A stretch of DNA of 64,000 bases from Balanoglossus misakiensis (Eukaryota; Hemichordata): contig CM082580.2 of the NCBI GenBank assembly GCA_040954595.2, positions 10,726,001 through 10,790,000 of the forward strand, read 5' to 3'. Positions 40,601-52,384 of the stretch are shown here, piece after piece. Position numbers and translations under genes: made by a program. The notes under the pieces were generated by a model. The model ran no database searches. It had not been told where the DNA came from and saw only the letters and a list, made by a program, of their open reading frames with translations. Every line of letters begins with the position of its first letter. Position 1 is the first letter of the stretch.

Positions 40601-43365
40601 GTGTCGTAATCCTGAATGAAAATTCCTTTTCGAAATATGCAAAACAGCCGTTTTCTGTGTTCTAATTTTGAAAATTATTATTGATTTCCGATGTCCTTGA
40701 CAGTACGATGTCTTCCAAGTTGTTTGTTTGGATTTCCATTGATTTATAGCATAACGAGCAATCAACCCTTCATTATGATGTTGCGCATGCCCGCCAGTCA
40801 TTCACCTTGTGAATCGTAAACGGTCACTGGGGTCCATAACCTTTATGTGAATTATTCATTTTGCCCGAAACCGGTCGTAATGCCAGTAGTTTATAGCATT
40901 TTAATGGAAATAAAAAAACACCAAAAAATTTATCATGCTGTATGCTCATGAACAACAACAGTAAATTCTGTATCACTTTGCATCCCAAGTCGTTCGTCAA
41001 TCAACCGCTGTATCTTTCGATATCATTTGCGATCATTCGACAACGAAACTCATCCTGACGCCATCTTTTGATCACGTGACCCTCACCTGACTCGCCACAC
41101 AGATGTGAGATGTCCATGTACAGAAATATTGTTCTACATGTCAGATCCAGCTTGCAAACTTCCTTGGCGTCTAGGCAGCTGACGAAGCCTTCACACACCG
41201 CGCCACAACAAAGAATTGTCGAGACTGTAGAAAAAAGAAATATGCACACAACATTAGGCCTATATCACAGTTCAAATTTCAATCGCGTTTCGGTCACCAA
41301 ATTTCAGTCTTACCAAACAAGACACAAGCGCATCATGATCAGATTAAGCTTACAACGTGCTTTGTTTTGTGCTGCTTTATTTTCTCAATGTCAATGTCAC
41401 CTTGACCTTTCATGCACGTTTTACTGGAATATATACGTTTTTGTTTCAGTACTCAGACAAGCACATTACTCGTTCGAACCACTCTTTGAATTAAGTAAGT
41501 CAATATTTGTTTAATACATTATATTTGCCCTCTTTTTGGCTTCTCCTGAGACTTGGCCTATTATTTAGTTCTACAATTCAACCCGTGCGTCGATAAACCT
41601 ATAATATTCCGTTGGCATAATTTCGTGCATAGGCCTATACGCTAAATCATCATTCGTGTATTTGTACGCTGCTACGCCTACGCACAGGTTTAGTCAACAT
41701 CTGACAATCCCAGTTTTGAAATAAAATGCTGGCAATTATGGTCATTAAATGAAAGAAAAATAAATCGCCGATGCTACTGTATAACAACGGGGCCTGTTCA
41801 TGTTTACCTGCTCTAACCCACATACACATCTGCCTCACGATCACACTTATTGCCTTCATTTATATTTAGATCTTTATTAAAGTCCCAATAGCTGTCTTTT
41901 TGTATTTTTAATATGTTGGTTTGAAATCAAAATCTTTTGTAAAAAAGACTTACCGAAGTGTGACCACTGGCATTTTTTCAGATACTGACGATGAACATAC
42001 GACTTAGATTTTAACAAATCAATAATTTAAAACTTGCCTCAGTCCATCACTGAGGAATAATAACGTTTTCAAATGCAACGTGGCTTAGAAATAATATTGA
42101 AATCGAAAACAAATCTCCGAAGATTATATTGTGTTTTTGGCAAGCAAATTACAAATCGGCTACGGCTGTTAAATGTCATGGAAGACATGGCGTACACAGG
42201 ATTATGGACATCGTGGGGAACGATAAGCTTTAATAAAATATCACGATTTTCCTTCCTGAAGTTTTAAGTTTGTATGATCATAAGACCATGAATGCTACGG
42301 ATTATTATTGGACTCCGTCGTGGATATGTAGGGCGACAGAATTACAATACAAACTACAGTCGACCATTTCAGAATCAGGGTAAAGCCACAAGGCGGTATT
42401 GATATCCTATTTCGTCGTGTTGTATTATAATGTACATTTCTAGGTCGAGTCATCTTTAATCTCGCTGAAGGGATTCATGATCATATAACAGGGTATCCAC
42501 AAATACAGAGACATAGTTTTCGCTTCACTCGGAGACTTTACAGGATGAACAATAGTCTTGAATAGTTGATGGCCATTACATAAACTGGCGATGAGTTGAT
42601 GAGTAGATTTTGTTCGTGGTGTTTGAAATAAACACGCCAAGCGTTTGCCATCTGCCGTAGGAGAGTTATTATCGTTAGAATAGTTGCATGGGAGCTATGG
42701 CACCCTAAATCCTCGCTCGCATTCATTCAAGTGTCGAGTTCACACACAACTTACAAATGAGGATGTCGACCAAAGCACGTACATTGCACGTGCGCATAGG
42801 CGGACCATTTTCTCGGTTTTGTTTTAAATCGTCCACGCGATTTCTTCGAAGCAGTTATCAGGGACACAGCTCGAGTCCTCGGCGTGCGTCGTTTTTATTA
42901 CTCGACCTATTAGACCTTATTATCTGTAGACCTTGAGCACTTCTCACTTCCGATCGCCAACAAGAGAGGTCTCAAGACACCAAAGACGCACGATATCTTA
43001 CAACCCACACATGCGGATTATGTCAACGTAGGCTACGATTTCAAACTCACTCCTATTATATTCTCAGTGTTGATAACTTCACTTCTCTTGTGAACAAATG
43101 ATGCTGACCATTGCTCTTTTAGATATGTTTCTGTCTACAACAAATACAGTACTGCTTAAATCTATGTGATGATTTTTGATTAAAAATATAAATGGTATCG
43201 TTCGGGGGTATCGCATATAGAGCCGCATTGGCGAAAATGTCACACAATTAGCACTTTTACCACGAACACCCTAGTGCCTATTTAGTTCAATTTTATCCAA
43301 CCTACCTGACAAAATTCAAAAAAGATCGGCTACTTACCTACGATAAGACATATATTAGATACCAT
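31622..43365 (-). CDS. GFRA-like: GDNF-family receptor alpha-like protein with four GFR domains
   Basis: Predicted cell-surface co-receptor related to GFR-alpha/GFRAL, which in vertebrates present GDNF-family ligands to RET. Exons in gene order: 43338-43365, 41087-41224, 40392-40556, 40181-40249, 39751-40056, 39148-39183, 38752-38817, 38067-38388, 36652-36857, 34335-34418, 34127-34191, 33055-33181, 32795-32905, 31622-31896. They total 1998 nt (665 residues), and every junction is in phase. MVSNICLIVVSTILCCGAV is the signal peptide. GFR domains lie at about 20-108, 148-234, 272-352 and 360-444. Diagnostic pieces are CNFDETCRIYLAEYIERC, CRKDECLTSISAFF, and in domain 4 CLGSYSACRAAYVGTMGTV followed by CLEFQNIFFDNHC. 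The tail (445-665) is not GFR-like. It has CxC pieces (VCRCSRSGDLTHC, NCVCFAGDVIC, CTCCSPF) and ends in hydrophobic YSYFYLFILLYSLGTY, possibly a GPI signal. The last acceptor (31897) is the only nearby one that keeps this frame and is the least certain junction. Confidence 0.86.
37053..37075. repeat. (TGTC)n microsatellite
   Basis: Five to six TGTC units within an intron of the GFR-like gene. Confidence 0.9.
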
Positions 43366-43372
43366 GACGTCC

Positions 43373-43405
<33 letters not shown>

Positions 43406-43450
43406 CGTCGTTGTTGCTGCTGGTGGTAGTGGTGGTAGTGGTGTTGGTAC
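43373..43450. repeat. (TTG/CAA)n trinucleotide repeat in the GFR-like 5' leader
   Basis: About nine TTG units followed by interrupted CTG, GTA and GTG units lie immediately upstream of the GFR-like start codon. On the transcribed (minus) strand this is a CAA-rich leader. Confidence 0.85.
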
Positions 43451-46400
43451 CGTTGCTGTTCAGACCTTCGCCGTTTAATTCGGAAACGAACTGTCGCGTT
43501 GGCAAGCACACTGGTGAACAGACCGGCCTGTTCGATGTAGAAAGAGCTTACTGTAGTTAATAGTTAGCTAGGTTGACTCAAATGACTACAGCCGCCGAGA
43601 AACCAATCATTTTTATGACTCCCGTCGTGTGCCGACTACATCCGGTCACGGGCATTCTTGGAAGGTCCCGGTGTGGGCTCGATCGGCTCAACCCACAAAG
43701 TCAAATGTAGAAGTGGATGTTGGCGACGCTCAACAATAGCCTAGGGGAAGATACACCCCTACATTGGCGTGGAAGTGAATTTGCACAAACCGAGCTGCTT
43801 CTCTTGTCTTGGGTTTCTGTGACGCAAACTAAGAACTGATGAGATACAACTTTGAAACATGTCAGAAAAATGCAGCCTCTGCGACACTGAGTATATAGCG
43901 TTTCTGTTAGCACGGTGTCAGCTATGACGTCGTAAAACTTTCATGGTATCAGCCAATGAATAATCCCCTGTCTGTGTAGACCGCCATTTGTCACTAACAG
44001 CGTGTCAAGGAAAGTGTCGGTCGTTAAGACGACCAGACGCCACCTTTTTATTATCGACTTTCCCTTTGCAAGCTAAACAATAAATTTTCTAACGAGTTTA
44101 TCCACTTTTAGATACATAAAATCCTGTTGAAATTTGAAGGTGTCCTTTTGCGTCAAAAGACCTCTTTAGTAAGCTGGCGAGAAATCAAATACCACTAGCT
44201 CCAGATATGAACTAAATGCGCTCCCGTGTTTTAAAAAACATACACATGGGAAAATATGCAAATTAGCAATAAATTGTAACGTTGTGGGTCACTGCCGAAC
44301 CTGAAGCATGTTGCGTCATTATAGGACAATTTGTTTTTGATATATGGCTCATCTTTGGTAGATCCTTACACATTGCATGTTTCGTCAAGTTTGGTGCAGT
44401 AATTTCAGAAATATAAGCACCAATTACAATAATTCATTATAGGCCCTATATGCAAATTGGTATTAGTATATTATTGATATTAGTATATTATTGAGATATC
44501 GATGACATAGTAGGCATGCGCGGACAGACATTACCAATTTGTGTAAATTTAAATGTGTGCAATCACCTATACAAATGTTACCACGCGAAAACAGTACAAT
44601 CGCTTACTAGCCATAGGTACAAGGTGTTAATACCAGATGGTGAATGTAAAATATACTTCGTTTTAATACAGCAAAGAAACCTTGAGCTTTGAACTGTGTT
44701 GTGAGTTCTCACAGTAGCTTCAGGTGTTTGTGACATTGATTTAGGGAAGTACATGTTGGATTGTTGGATTTATTGCTGGCGATAAAAGTAGCGAGAGGGA
44801 ATGCAAACAGCAATGTGTATGTTGAAATAAAAACGGCTAGCTGCTTCTAGGAAACATTGTGGTAAACAAAATAATTGCAATTCTGTCGTCATTCTTTCTG
44901 TGTGTTCATTGACAATTCGAGCATGACACATTTTAACTTAAACTAATTCTCACCTGTTGTATTGATTTTGATATTTCAACAAGTTATTTACGTAAATTAA
45001 TGCAGCAAACATCCATTAATTATCTCAAGGTTGCCCTCAAGGATTCGACCATTTTCATCAACTTGATTTGCACTCACTCACTCACAGACAGGCAGACGAA
45101 CGGACGGACAGACAGACTAGTAGGCAGGCAAACAAGCAGTCACTGTCAGACAGACAGGCAGACTGATCAGACTGACTCACTCACTTGACTCACTCACTGA
45201 CAGGAACAAAACATGCGTACAAAATGCCTGGTTCATTGTATAGACCCACACAGCAATACTTTAACACAACCCCGGGGGCTGGTGTTGCTAGCATTATCTG
45301 TTTTGTCTTTGTGCGCACTCCCCCTGTAGTCACTTCGTGACAAATGTATCGTTCCGCAACACATCGCGCAGTCGTGACTGCAAAATCCAGCGAGGTTTCG
45401 TATTTCACGCAAAATAGACCCGTGCCGTTATTGATTGCTTTTTAAAACCGGAAATTGTCAGCTGATCCCAGAAAATGAAAACAAGTTCGAATGTTACGAG
45501 CAGGTATTACAAGCTATCATAACTTAATCAGTCGTCATTAGCGACTCCACTGAAGTTGATCCTAACGGTATCTCGCTCGCACCTGACAAATAAAAAAGTA
45601 TACATGTAATCTTCGGTATTCGGCTTTGAGTATTTCGACACTAAAATGAATGAAGTTTAGACGCTCGCTTTCTTCCACGTTCACTTATGTTTGTTTGTGC
45701 CTGGACAGAGTTAGCGCTTGGTTGGAGAGGAGCCTAGTTTACAGCAAGGTCAGCAGGGTCAGAAGGCAATATCGAGAATGCAGTTGAAATAATGGGGGAC
45801 CTGTAACGTCGTAAATTGGACGGCGCACGCGGGAGAACTGCGTGTCTGTCAGATGGAGCCAAACACCTTCTGGGCAGGGGTGAAATGCGTATAATTTTAT
45901 ATCACCTGCTCCCAGATAATGATCCGTTTTCCTTGTTATCGCACACATCAATCAGTATTCGCAGGCAATATTATTGCTTAATAAATCTCCATTGTCGACA
46001 GCTAGACGGAGAGAATGCTGTTACGGTGGCGACTGAATACACGACTGCCGAATCGATCGACGATTTGTTTAAACTGTGCGTTATTCTGTAGCCAGGTCGG
46101 TAATACGGGCTGTTTCCTCCCTGAAGCGATCTCGCATGGAAATAATCATAGAGCCGTAACTACATTAATCTGTACAATTCCAAGCAATAAGGCGCTGCAC
46201 TGATCAAACGAATGCCCTCTGGGGCGAAGAATTTCTAATACCATTTTGCAATTTTGAATAAAACGACAGCAATGAATCATTATTCAATCACACAAAACTT
46301 GGGTACTGAATGACAATGTAGCTAAAATGTTGATTGACAACCTGCCTGTGTGAGGGCTTATATTTCGACCTTGAATGGTAACTATACACGTAGCTGACGA

Positions 46401-49400
46401 GGAACGACTATCGAAATTCGACAACAGCGTAAAAAAAAAAGCATTACCATGCACTTCCTGTTACGTCGGCGATACCTCGGCACAATCTCTGCACCGTGAC
46501 CATCCCCCGTGTCAGTCGTCGCATGCAGAGCTATCGAGTTAAGACAAAGTGAATTGGCGTCATTTAGAAGGTTACGGCTTGTTTTTAAATCGCAGATACA
46601 GTGCACTCAACTCAACAACAGAATACTGGCGACTTCTTGAAACAAATACTAGTACCTCTCCGTATGGCGATGTGTTCGGTCACGTATAACGTGGGATCGA
46701 TTCTCCTGCGCTGCTCTCCTGACAGTGCGTGCATGCAATCGCACAGGAAATACATGGGCAGACGACAGTCCACGCACGTGTCAACAACGTCATCCAAGGT
46801 GGGTAGAAGAAAACCTGACCGATTCGTGGAAGATGAAGGTGATGATCGGACTGATGTCAGTCAGTCAGTCACGACGAGAGGATACACCACCTACTAGAGA
46901 CACACATCGACCACTTGTGTATACCTGCAGAGACGCACTTGAATGACAAGAACAGTTCTCTCGACTACAGCGGGTCATCATAACCAATCCTTAGTGGTTC
47001 TCTTTGACCTTTAAGACAGAAAACAACCGAGGGGATTTACTAAAGACCCAGTAGACATGCAGAGATTATTTGCCAATCTCTTGAGAATCACGCAAGGCAG
47101 CCACAATATCCCTACACTTTTAATTTTGTTCACCTGTAATCTTATCTTTTAAGCGATTTTTTTTCTTGTGTGTCCTAACAAAAAGACTTCAATCACCTTA
47201 GAGTCGGGGTTCTGCAATTTATTTGATTTTTGTCATATATACAAAGGGCCAGTGACTTTCGAATTTCTCGTTCTACTTCCCAAGCGCTTTAAATCGCCTT
47301 ATTTCTGACTTATCAGACTATGTCTGTCGACGCTAATCACAACAAATAATGGGAAATCTTCAGTCGTATGAACCGGTCCTCGAAGTAACAAACAAGTTCC
47401 GCTGAACGCTGATAATTATAAAAAAAACTTTCATTACCTTATTAATCATTTTGTTTATTAATCTTCGCTTTACAGCTTCATATCATACGTGATTAATGAA
47501 CTAGGGGTATTAATGGTTTCTTTCCATTGTTTCTTGTTTCGTTTCCTCTGAAGGACCAACGCATTAAAAGGAAGTCTCATCCTAAGGCAACTCTTATTGA
47601 TTTTGCGAGCGCGCGCACATACACACTCAAATACTACCCGACTTGCTTGCGTCAGTTGGTAATACTCTGATGACGGCAAATCTGTTCATTAATTGATACC
47701 GCACAACGTACAGTTTCTACAATTGGCTAAGTCGTCCTTAGCATGTATTTTCCCCTGAATAGCATTCCCGTTTTCTTATCGCCGTGACATATAAATAAAA
47801 CGAGACTTCTCGACAGAATGTGCGTCTTTATAACGTAACAGCTATAGACGTACTTGAGGATGAGAAAAAAATAACTAAGTACAATGCATCTAGTTATATC
47901 CAATCCGTTGAGATAGTATTACCGGTCGCCCATGGCAACCGTGACGACTTGTGCTTTTGACAAACAACCCCGAGACTATTTTTCGAACATTTGCAGTGAC
48001 ATTTAGATTACAATTTCGCGGCACAAACATTCTATTATTCCGTTCTTTTGCATATCGTGTTACGAAGTAACTACAATTACGGATGTGAAACATTTTTTTG
48101 TACTCGGCCTGACAGGTTTCGCAACGATTCGTTGCTGCGACGTTTCCCAATTTCTTTCTATAATCTCCTCCAACACAGCACGAAAGATACGACAGGTTTA
48201 TCGCACAAAATATTCCGTGAGTTTCATTACAGCTTCCCCACCAATGGAGGCGAATTTTAAAGTCATTTAGTACTTCATTACGGGCCTTTTGAGGTGACAT
48301 CCGGGGAAGTAATTACACATGCCCACCAGGTGCCAACCTCGCAGGAGTGATAACTTCCGGTAAGCAAGTTGCAGACTTCCTGTGGGCCGGTTGTAGACTT
48401 CCAGTGGGTAGCAGTAGGCTTCCTGTAGGCTGCCTTGCTTATGGACTTCCAAATATAAATGAGTAGTAAGTCGTCCAATTTTATCAGCCTGGAAGCTTCT
48501 GACTGCATGAAGTAGGGTTTTTGCTCAAGTATTTAATATTTCAAGTATTATTACTGGTTACACGCATAGGCCTACACGCATATCTTATGCTGACTTCCCG
48601 CATGGCCCAGATCAATGTATTTTCTGAACGCGAGGGAAAGTCTACGGTAAGATATCGACATTTAATTTCCAGGAACCTATTCCGCTACGCTCTGTTCGTG
48701 ATGCTATTAGATTTCAGTGTTGATTGAGTTGGTTGGACCTTTTGTTTCCACGGATCGATCACAGCCCACGATGTGTTTGATCAACAGATTTCAAGATCTA
48801 ACCAGGTCGTGCAGTTTCCTTGGTTCAATAAGTTACCACCCAAGAGGTTTGTCCTCAAGAGATTGTAAACAGTGGCAATGATATAGACTGATTGGACGGG
48901 CCTCTCAAATTGGCATGTATCGTGATCGGCCTAATACAAGTTAGCTACAGAAACGGGAGAGGAGTTTCAAAACCCAAGACGGAAACAACAACGGCTATGT
49001 GAACACACACCCCCGTCAAGTTTGTCATTCCTGCAGGTCAAGACAATCTACTTCAGGATTGGCATGTCTGTTCTGTTCTGTTCCACAATGCTTTGCACGT
49101 GTCACGGAACAACATTGCAGTTTTCATTTTTTAATACAAACCTGACACGCCATAGAGTAATATGAATGTCTAGATATGACAATTATCCATAGTTAACTAA
49201 GGATTTACTGGTAATCACGATACAGTGCCTCGCGACCTAGTTTATGTGTATGATCACACGGACTAAAATTGCTGTCACTCGAAACAGTTCAGCACGGGCT
49301 CGATAAAATGAAATTCAACGCTCAGGCCGACTTCATGAGTGATGAGCTCATGATTATCTGTTTCAAGTATATTGTCACCATTGCTTTTAGAGGGAAATGG

Positions 49401-51925
49401 AATATCTCGTGAAAAAGGTACAGGTTATCTAAACCCTCTGAAGACTAGTCCTTGGCGATTTATACGATCAAGCCGAATGGCTTTAGCGGCAAGTACAGTG
49501 ACGTCGTTGAAGCTTTACGTAGCATCATGACGGCAACTTCCTGGAATAAGCTAGTGAGAATTTTGAATCAATTAATAAGTCACGTGATTGGTTCGTGTTC
49601 AGTGCGTTCGTACTCGTCGTAGAATATGTGACGGACGATTAATGACTGGAATATAATGCTCTGATGATGTCATCAACAGTGATCAAGATGAAGACTGTAC
49701 TTAAATAACAAAAAGTCCCTTTCCGTCGAATCTTGGCGGTAGGATCTCGTACCTTCATAAGTTATCCTGGCAACGTATCAAGAACGTTATTAATTTCAGC
49801 GACGCGTCCAAGACGCGCGGCATTTGACATTTCGCAAAGTAATCCCTCGCCGTTGACAAAGTACGCTTACATTTAGTATTTTACTCACGATAAGTAACAA
49901 GTATTGACCGGCTCTCATTGCTTCCTTCCTCGTTTTAAATGGTTCTGCGTTGCCGCTCCGCACTACAGCGCTATATGTGTGTGACTCGTTTTAGCAGTCC
50001 AGGTTCACTACCAGGAGGATTGGTGTACCGGAAGCGGAAATGTTCTGCCGCACAACCCTAATGGACGGCAATGGCATTTAATCAAAGTTGCAAAAATTAC
50101 AAAAACATCTCGATAGATCGTTCCATATACTTGACGCGCAACGTATAATATGAAGTCACGTGGTGGCGGTACGAACAAAAATATATGACTACGCTTATTT
50201 GTGTATCACAATGAATTCTTTCTGGGGAGATTGTGTTTGTATGTTCGTTTTGCGTGTCTTTTTGTCTGTGAATTTGTTTTATAATGCGGCTGACACTATT
50301 ATTCCGTACATTTTTATTCGCAAGAATCTATACATGTATACTGTACTTTCCGTTCGAAAATCATAATAATTTTTTTCCAACAGGACACTTCTCATTTATT
50401 CATTTTGAAGATTGGGACAAAATCTGTCCCGTGCAATAATTTGTTTTTGAACAGAAAGTAAAAATGAAATATTGAGCTGTTGACATTTGGTCTCTTATTC
50501 TTGATGATGTAAATAGGGCAGTACTAGGGTACTTAGTCTATATCGCCGACACATATACTAGGTCAATCTCGTAGTTGTCGATTTATCATTATTACTTTCA
50601 AATCATATGTCACGGCGCTATAGCTTATCGTGTTAAGTGGTTGCAGAACGATTCGTATAACACACAAATTGACAGAGTCGCAGCAAACTTACCAAGACAC
50701 ACTCACAATTTCTCAATTCTTTGTCGTCACTGTAGTTTGACGGTAAAGGAAGTCGTATATTATTTGGGTTAAACCACTGGCGACATATATCACAGCTTTC
50801 TGTGTGTAGGCTCTGGCCGCATCACCATGCCACCTGTGCTCTGTTACATGGTAATTTCAAAAATCAATGCTGTGTGGTAAAATGCGCCTGTTTAAAAATA
50901 ACATTAGTTCTGATAATTTGAAATCGATAGCAGATTATCCGTAAGCTTATCCAGCAACGTGGCGCGATTTGCCGATTCGACGATCGCCCAAATGTTCATC
51001 AGTGTCACTATGATGTCATTTGGCGGGAATCTAAGGTCACTTACCTAGCAATTGGTCGTTCTCATAGGTGTCATAAGCGCGATGTGTACGTCCGTCTCAA
51101 ATGTAAACATTTTCACGGCAAGTTCCCGAATCTATTTCGCCACATTCCACGGAGGTACGGCAACATGAACAGCATCGACTTACCGCTATCGCAGACTGGG
51201 AGCTGTGCTTTATGGTGACCTTTTACCTTTGGTGTTTTAGACTGCGCGCTGTGATTTCAGGAGGGATTTAGCACGTAGGTGAAAGCGTCAACATAACAAA
51301 CTCGCAGAACATGGAAATGCGTAGCTTTGTATAGTAACAGTTGCGCACAGCTCTAGGCAATTACTGGGCGGAAGTGACGTCAGGGTGCCACTGACGGTAT
51401 ATTAGCACTTTCGCGTGTGAAGAACAAACACTGAGTAGGCAATGCACACTTTGCCTAGTATTGATCCTGTGAAAACGCTGACAATAATATAGAGGCAACA
51501 AACAACGAAGCGGGAATGAATTCAAGATTGTGTTTGTCAAAAAAATTACTCAAATTGCACTTGTGTATATGTGCATGGTCAGTGTAGAGAAGTACCGATA
51601 ACCGACAAGAACAACCGGCCCTGAAACGTTTCTAGTTTGACCCAATGTGACCATGGCCCCCTCTGTGATTTTGTTAATCGGTCGTGTCAAGAAAATGTGC
51701 TTGAGAAAGGGAAGGACAGCCGATGCGTTTTCATTTATTTCAAAGACTCGATCTCATGATCATTCTCATTCAACTCGTGCAGTGACAATTGAAATATTGT
51801 ACGGGTCGGAGTACGGACGTCTTACTGTGCGAGGATACGCTCCAAAGTTACCATTTCAGCGCAGCGGGAACTCAGCTAAATCTTTGACGGTACACAACAT
51901 CAAATCATGAACGTAAACGACCGAA
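43451..51925. other. Gene-poor stretch upstream of the GFR-like gene
   Basis: No exon chain with conserved protein was found on either strand. It contains tetranucleotide-like repeats at about 45068-45200 (CTCA and ACAG/GACA units), a 17-bp direct duplication at 44461-44494 (unit TATTAGTATATTATTGA), and a short minisatellite at 48371-48434. Open frames at 46612-46797 and 47890-48300 (minus) contain several Cys but match no family I know and lack a partner exon. Confidence 0.45.
48371..48434. repeat. Three-unit minisatellite, 21-22 bp
   Basis: Three diverged units start GCAGACTTCC, GTAGACTTCC and GTAGGCTTCC, each followed by a GTGGG- or GTAGG-type block. Confidence 0.6.
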
Positions 51926-52194
51926 AATAACGACTTTTTCGCTCCTTGGTTGGTCATGCGGACGGAAAGACACGATTTTAGCGAGTTTATCTTTCTCTCT
52001 GCTGAGCACTCCGTATTCAGACTTGCCCAAGTGAACCGCGACAAAAAAAATGACCACGTTTCCCTGCATGTTTCTTATACCCGACAGATAAAAAACGCAG
52101 CTCAGATATTGAAATGAATTGGATTATGAAAATGATAAAAATTACAATGATAATGTCGTTAAAAGTTTTCACAAAAAAAAAGAAATAGAAAAAA

Positions 52195-52264
52195 GTGGTC
52201 TCGAACCAACATCAGTTGACACCTTGAGGTAAAAGTCAAGCCTTCCTGAACCCTTCGCCATCAC
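52195..52264 (-). repeat. tRNA-like segment with A-box and B-box matches (repeat copy 1)
   Basis: On the minus strand, TGGCGAAGGG resembles the pol III A box and GGTTCGAGACC the B box, with about 44 nt between them. A T-rich tract (TTTTTT) follows at once and could terminate pol III transcription. Copy 1 also has a 5-bp anticodon-type stem CTTGA/TCAAG around an 8-nt loop; the stem is lost in copies 2-6, while the boxes persist. This is a tRNA-derived remnant, not a functional tRNA gene. Confidence 0.5.
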
Positions 52265-52347
52265 GATGTGTTCTCGAAAAACTTGGAAATTTACCGCACT
52301 ATATTGCAGCATAACTACAATGATCTTATTTGCACCGCAGCGGTGCC

Positions 52348-52384
52348 AACTCTTATTTGCACCGCAGCGGTGCAAATAAGAGTT
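52348..52384. repeat. 37-bp near-perfect palindrome (copy 1 of 6)
   Basis: Arms of 18 bp start AACTCTTATTTGCACCGC and surround a single central A. The same palindrome recurs at 52901-52937, 53456-53492, 54010-54046, 54565-54601 and 55116-55152. Half-site relatives flank it on both sides within about 60 bp, so each unit can form several alternative hairpins. Confidence 0.95.

Noticed and set aside
46612-46797. Cys-rich minus-strand frame that might be another GFR domain exon
   Set aside because: Cysteine spacing does not match the GFR domains of the neighbouring gene, and no in-phase partner exons were found.
47890-48300. 136-codon minus-strand open frame
   Set aside because: No recognisable domain, no splice partners and no start context that stands out. 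It is treated as chance.
52195-52264. A functional tRNA gene
   Set aside because: The T stem is only about three pairs, the anticodon loop is 8 nt, and the anticodon stem is lost in the other units.
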